From Rhizocola hellebori (lineage in GTDB: Bacteria; Actinomycetota; Actinomycetes; Mycobacteriales; Micromonosporaceae): a stretch of 64,000 nucleotides of DNA. Position numbers and translations under genes: made by a program. The notes under the pieces are model-generated. The model saw nothing but the letters and a program-made list of their open reading frames with translations. It was not told where the DNA came from and ran no database searches. Of this stretch, positions 61,846-64,000 are shown piece by piece (positions within the stretch are counted from its first letter, which is position 1; the number at the start of each line of letters is the position of its first letter). The stretch lies in assembly GCF_016862955.1 (NCBI RefSeq), contig NZ_BONY01000029.1, positions 55,159-119,158 on the forward strand. The letters run 5' to 3'.

Positions 61846-64000
61846 CTTGTGCTCCGATCCCGGCCAGTCATCGTTCTTGCGATCAAGTCCAGCAGCTCAT
61901 CTAGGTCAACTGGTTTGGTGATGTAATCGTTAGCGCCCGCGGCCAGGGCTTCTTCGCGATCACCGGGCATCGCCTTGGCGGTCAGGAAGACCACCGCGAG
62001 ATCGGCGAAGCGCTGATGACGGCGAATCATCTGGGTGGTCTCATATCCGTCCTGATCCGGCATCATCGCATCCATCAGGACGATATCGACCTCGGGATGC
62101 TCGGTCAGCAGCCGCATGCCCTCAGCGCCGTTGTCGGCGTAGAGCACCCGCATGCCGTGCAACTCGAGCGCGCTGGTGAGGGCGAAAACGTTGCGCACGT
62201 CGTCGTCGACGATGAGCACGTTGGCGCCGTTGAGCTCCGGGCTCACCCGCCGATCGGTGACGATCGGCGTGTCCTCGCGCAGCATGGGCGGCAGCGCCCG
62301 GGTGGGGAAGGAAGGCCCGATCGTCGCCGGTGCTATCCGTACCGTGTTGGACGCATCGGCCACCAGCTGGTCGGGCAGGTAGAGAGTGAAGGTCGAGCCG
62401 CGCCCGGGGGTGGAGGCCACCGTGATCACGCCGCCGAGCAGGCGGGCCAGTTCCCGGCTGATCGGCAGGCCCAGGCCGGTGCCGCCGTACTTGCGGCTGG
62501 TCGTGCCGTCGGCCTGCTGGAACGCCTCGAAGATGATGGCCAGTTTCTCGTCCGGGATGCCTATCCCGGTGTCATGCACCCGGAAAGCAAAGACCTGATT
62601 CGCTTGGGCCAGTACGGGATCGTGGAACGCCATGGCCGGCTCGGCGAGCGCGATCTCCATCGTCACCGAGCCGCTGTCGGTGAACTTCACGGCGTTGGCC
62701 AGCAGGTTGCGCAGGATCTGTTGCAGGCGCTGGGCGTCGGTGACGAAATGTGGCGGCAGCTCGGGAGCGATGTTGACCGCCAGCTCAAGCTTCTTGTCGT
62801 CCGCCTGCGGCCGGAACGCCTGCTCGACATATTGGCGAACCTCGTCGAAACGGATCTCGGCCGGCTGCACGTCCATCCGGCCGGCTTCGATCTTCGACAG
62901 GTCCAGGATGTCGTCGATCAGCTCCAACAGGTCGGAACCGGCGCTGTAGATGGTTCTCGCGAACTCGATCTGCTTGGCGGTCAGGTTCTTGTCCGGGTTG
63001 TCGGCCAGCAGCCGTGACAGCAGCAGCAGCGAGTTGAGCGGGGTGCGCAGCTCGTGGCTCATGTTGGCGAGGAACTCCGACTTGTACTGGGAAGCGGCGG
63101 CAAGCTGTTGCGCCTTCTCCTCCAGGCCCAGCCGCGCCATCTCGATCTCGCGGTTCTTGATTTCCACGTTCCGGTTCTGTTCGGACAGCTGTGCCGCCTT
63201 CTCTTCCAGCTCGGCGTTGGTGCGCTGCAGCTCGACCGATTGTTCCTGCAACTCGTGCGCGAGGCGCTGCGACTGGGCGAGCAGCTCCTCTGTCCGGCTG
63301 TTGGCGAGGATCGTGTTGAGCACGATGCCGATGGTGGTGACCACCCGGTCCAGGTAGTCGAGGTGAAGCTCGGAAAACGCGCTGACACAGGCGAATTCGA
63401 TGACGCCGAGCAGCTCGCCCTCGAAGACCACAGGCAGCACCACGAGGTCGCCCACCGGGGTCTCCGCCAGTCCACTTCGGACGGTCAGGTGGGCCGTTCC
63501 CGCGCCCACGCGGATGGTGCGCCGCGTCAACGCGGCCTGCCCGACCAGGCCCTCGCCGGTCAGGTAGGTCACCGGGTGATCCGGGGCCAGGTACCCGTAA
63601 GAAGCGGCCAGCCGCAGTTGCAGCCCGCCGATCTCGTCGGCATCGGCTAGGAAGAACGCGCCCAGCTGCGCGTTGACCTGCGGGGTCACCTCCGACATGA
63701 TCATGCGGCAGACCTCGTCGAGGTCGCGCTGGCCTTGCAGCAGACCGCCAGTGCGGGCGATGTTCGAGTCGAGCCAGCCCTGCTCGGCGTTCTTCTTCGT
63801 CGTCTCGCGAAGCGTGACGATCATCTGGTTGATGTTGTCCTTCAGCTCGGCGACCTCGCCCAGCGCCTCGACCGCGACGACCTGGGTCAGATCGCCACGG
63901 GTCACCGCCGTGGAAACCTGGGCGATCGCGCGAAGCTGGGTGGTCAGCGTCGAGGCCAGCTGGTTGACGTTCTCGGTCAGTCCACGCCAGGTGCCGGAAA
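61842..64000 (-). CDS. Hybrid sensor histidine kinase, OsaA-like (partial)
   Basis: The visible 719 codons are open to the window edge, so the N terminus is missing. In order they show HAMP-type repeats (TWRGLTENVNQLAS, VTRGDLTQVV), a GAF domain (about 65-210 of the visible part), a coiled coil, a HisKA with NMSHELRTPLN, a HATPase with NLLANAVKFT, DTGIGIP and GGTGLGL, and a C-terminal receiver with LMDAMMPDQDG and ITKPVD. No membrane segment is visible. It resembles the soluble multi-HAMP kinases of actinomycetes. The stop overlaps the response-regulator start. Confidence 0.88.
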   Translation of the reverse strand, partial: SGTWRGLTENVNQLASTLTTQLRAIAQVSTAVTRGDLTQVVAVEALGEVAELKDNINQMIVTLRETTKKNAEQGWLDSNIARTGGLLQGQRDLDEVCRMIMSEVTPQVNAQLGAFFLADADEIGGLQLRLAASYGYLAPDHPVTYLTGEGLVGQAALTRRTIRVGAGTAHLTVRSGLAETPVGDLVVLPVVFEGELLGVIEFACVSAFSELHLDYLDRVVTTIGIVLNTILANSRTEELLAQSQRLAHELQEQSVELQRTNAELEEKAAQLSEQNRNVEIKNREIEMARLGLEEKAQQLAAASQYKSEFLANMSHELRTPLNSLLLLSRLLADNPDKNLTAKQIEFARTIYSAGSDLLELIDDILDLSKIEAGRMDVQPAEIRFDEVRQYVEQAFRPQADDKKLELAVNIAPELPPHFVTDAQRLQQILRNLLANAVKFTDSGSVTMEIALAEPAMAFHDPVLAQANQVFAFRVHDTGIGIPDEKLAIIFEAFQQADGTTSRKYGGTGLGLPISRELARLLGGVITVASTPGRGSTFTLYLPDQLVADASNTVRIAPATIGPSFPTRALPPMLREDTPIVTDRRVSPELNGANVLIVDDDVRNVFALTSALELHGMRVLYADNGAEGMRLLTEHPEVDIVLMDAMMPDQDGYETTQMIRRHQRFADLAVVFLTAKAMPGDREEALAAGANDYITKPVDLDELLDLIARTMTGRDRSTR

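Overview
This is a GC-rich actinomycete chromosome segment. The signs are GTG starts, dense ATGA/GTGA-coupled operons, several leaderless-type promoters, F420-dependent luciferase-like enzymes, an AfsR-type regulator and an OsaA/OsaB-like signalling pair. I cannot name the species. No rRNA, tRNA, CRISPR array, insertion sequence or phage gene was recognised.

Region 1 (0-0.8 kb) holds the end of an unknown protein and a free-standing two-PASTA protein. Region 2 (0.8-35.4 kb) is a large catabolic island built from CoA-ester enzymes: four acyl-CoA ligases (three resemble FadD3), five crotonase-fold proteins, four acyl-CoA dehydrogenases, a thiolase, a CaiB/BaiF CoA-transferase, a MaoC-like double-hotdog protein, a thioesterase, three SDRs, two F420-type LLM oxidoreductases, a VOC protein and a SnoaL-like protein. 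It also carries a complete branched-chain-amino-acid-type ABC importer with a fused permease-ATPase, two FCD-type GntR regulators, and a UGSC-family protein coupled to a small NifU-like protein. The logic appears to be uptake of a carboxylic acid, CoA activation, and beta-oxidation-like shortening with C-C cleavage. The substrate is unknown. A recurring AT-rich operator-like sequence (TATCTT-N3-half-site) lies in five promoter regions between 12.8 and 30.3 kb, suggesting that one regulator controls dispersed operons.

Region 3 (35.5-38.9 kb) encodes a secreted Ig-like-domain protein, a secreted S1-family protease, and a frameshifted unknown gene. Region 4 (38.9-46.4 kb) is a rhamnogalacturonan/pectin operon: YesL-like membrane protein, LplA-like binding lipoprotein, two permeases, SGNH acetylesterase and YetA/PcRGLX-like lyase. 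It follows a promoter with a LacI-type operator between -35 and -10.

Region 5 (46.4-61.3 kb) is mixed: MBL hydrolase, DUF1330, MFS transporter, amidohydrolase, AfsR-like regulator, LysR regulator next to a DapA-family aldolase, a DHFR/RibD-like protein, a small HTH protein, a mannonate-dehydratase-like enzyme with a sugar-nucleotide-epimerase-type dehydrogenase (possibly sugar-acid catabolism linked to region 4), patatin, methyltransferase, SDR and alpha/beta hydrolase. Region 6 (61.3-64 kb) is a response regulator coupled to a large hybrid histidine kinase that runs off the window.
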